Of a stretch of 64,000 nt of DNA, positions 62,782-64,000 are shown one piece after another. This DNA comes from Karalla daura (Eukaryota > Chordata > Actinopteri > Chaetodontiformes > Leiognathidae): assembly GCA_029224185.1 (NCBI GenBank), contig CM055192.1, positions 22,346,739 to 22,410,738 of the forward strand. Direction: 5' to 3'. The stretch's first letter is position 1; every line of letters starts with the position of its first letter. The notes below the pieces were generated by a model, which had not been told where the DNA came from, did not search any database, and worked only from the letters and a program-made list of their open reading frames with translations. Both the position numbers and the translations under genes were made by a program.

Positions 62782-63007
62782 CATTCATATACCCATCCAT
62801 CATCCCCTTTGTACTGTACCTTTTTGCAGAGGTCTGCTAGTTTGGAAGGGAGGTTGTCAGGGTATTCAGAGTCTCCAATCAGCCTAAACCGGCATACCCA
62901 AAGAAATCAAACACAGACACAGGGAGATGCAAACTCCACATATACGGCCTATGGTCTTACTGGGATTTGAGTCAGGGCTTTTGTATTCAGCAAGTCATTG
63001 TGTCACC
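62782..63007 (-). mobile_element. tRNA-headed teleost SINE, minus strand, near full
   Basis: Minus-strand copy running from tail (CATACCCATCCATCATCC) through AGAGTCTCCAATCAGCCTAA and GATGCAAACTCCAC to the head complement CAAGTCATTGTGTCACC. The B-box complement (GGGATTTGAGTCAGGGC) is still visible. Confidence 0.8.
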
Positions 63008-63482
63008 TTCGACTTGTTTATGTATAATACTTCAAACCAACTGTGAGGATACACATTGCTTTTGCATGCAAACAGCGACATTGGATTTAGCTTTGCAAGG
63101 ACAGATTCTAAGAAGAGGATCAAGACAGAGGTGAAGAGGCTGAGCAGGTCACACCAGGGAATGTTCTCACCTGTGTTAAGTCATTTAGCAGCAGAGGCTA
63201 CAAGCTATTATGCCTGAGCTTTAGCCATGACAATAATAATAATTACAAGACGGCTGGAGCCGAAGAATCGAAGTGCCCATTTAGCAGATGAGCTTCCAAA
63301 AGACCTCCCTGAAAAAATAAAAAAAGGGAAAGAAATGGCTCCTGGCCAAACGGCATGTCAGCGCTCTCTCTTAACCGCTCGCTTTCTGTTGAATCTCATT
63401 CTGTTCCTCACACCCCCTCCATCACACGTTCACTGCCCAGCTTTTACTGTGTCACATTGAATAGGGGTAGAACATGAAACAA

Positions 63483-63488
<6 letters not shown>
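63008..63488. other. Non-coding stretch
   Basis: Short AAT triplet run near 63230-63245. Nothing else. Confidence 0.5.

Positions 63489-63529
<41 letters not shown>
63489..63529. repeat. (CA)20 microsatellite
   Basis: About twenty CA units. Confidence 0.95.
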
Positions 63530-63530
<1 letters not shown>

Positions 63531-63807
63531 ACATACTCGTAACAACAGAAGAACAACAGAATAGAGAGAGGATTTTTCTCACTTGCCTGCACACATAGAC
63601 ATAAACATGTACATGGTTTAAGACATGTTCAAGACATTTCAAATTCATTTCTCAGTTCTTTCAAGAGGATAAATAAAGCGCACATCTTCTCTTATATGGG
63701 GCATACTGTGTATCACAATGTCTTTGTATCCACATGTGAAGAGACACAATCTTCTGGTCCATCCCCACTACAGAGAACATACAGACCTCACACATACACC
63801 CCTCTCT
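63530..63807. other. Short non-coding stretch
   Basis: Nothing recognised. Confidence 0.5.
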
Positions 63808-63852
63808 CTTTCTTTCTTTCCCTCCATCTCTCTCTCTCTCTCTCTCTCTCTA
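63808..63852. repeat. (CTTT)n and (TC)n
   Basis: Short CTTT units followed by about 13 TC units (63827-63852). Confidence 0.92.
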
Positions 63853-64000
63853 GTGTGGCCCACTCTGTGTGTGCTGCTTCATCTTGTGATGTGGCTCCTC
63901 TGCAGCCACATCACACTAACTATGTCCTGCAGAGCCTGAGAGGTAGAGAAAGACAAAAATAGAAAAAAAAATAGAGACAGATAATGTGGGAGGAAATTGG

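Overview
The window looks like non-coding nuclear DNA from a ray-finned (teleost) fish, probably a large intron or an intergenic gene desert. It carries long (GT)n/(CA)n arrays and remnants of several interspersed repeats that I recognise as widespread in teleost genomes. These are a tRNA-headed SINE ending in an ATGG-type tail, two other tRNA-derived SINE-like repeats, a family with the motif GGCAATCC, a LINE 3' end, and a repeat with the motif GGATAAAAG. I find no bacterial-type operon, no RNA gene, and no reading frame that I can match to a known protein. The longest open frames are about 140-170 codons, lack recognisable domains and are repeat-rich or composition-driven. I therefore call no CDS; one 100-base segment at 48292-48391 has strong splice-like borders and is listed as a weak exon candidate.

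Layout. 1-10 kb: unique-looking DNA with one TTAA-bounded element (3108-3608), a degraded SINE (4802-5061), a 31-base C run (6956-6986), and the most regulatory-looking stretch of the left half. That stretch holds a perfect AGGTCA direct repeat spaced by 3, an ACAAAG palindrome, and 1 kb later an AGGTCA/GGGTCA direct repeat spaced by 1. 10-35 kb: scattered SINE copies, a ~170-bp (GT)n array (14079-14251), a perfect 14-bp-stem hairpin (17098-17130), a possible conserved element near 29.5-30.1 kb, and a SINE next to a ~100-bp (GGAT)n array (30580-31013). 35-50 kb: a LINE 3' remnant, a 23-base G run (38064-38086), microsatellites, the candidate exon, and a second TTAA-bounded element with preserved ends (48598-49095). 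50-64 kb: a 14-base motif duplicated 387 bp apart (50085 and 50472), a telomere-like CCCTAA patch inside a 234-bp-period duplication (52079-52360), and a repeat-dense segment at 53.5-58.8 kb that may hold one transposon inserted into another. The end of the window holds palindromes at 60.67 kb, another SINE and two simple repeats.

No genes can be said to work together here. What can be supported is a repeat map plus a handful of candidate cis-regulatory blocks. Repeat family assignments come from remembered consensus features of fish repeats and were not checked by a database search. Conservation claims are guesses from motif density and lack of repeats.
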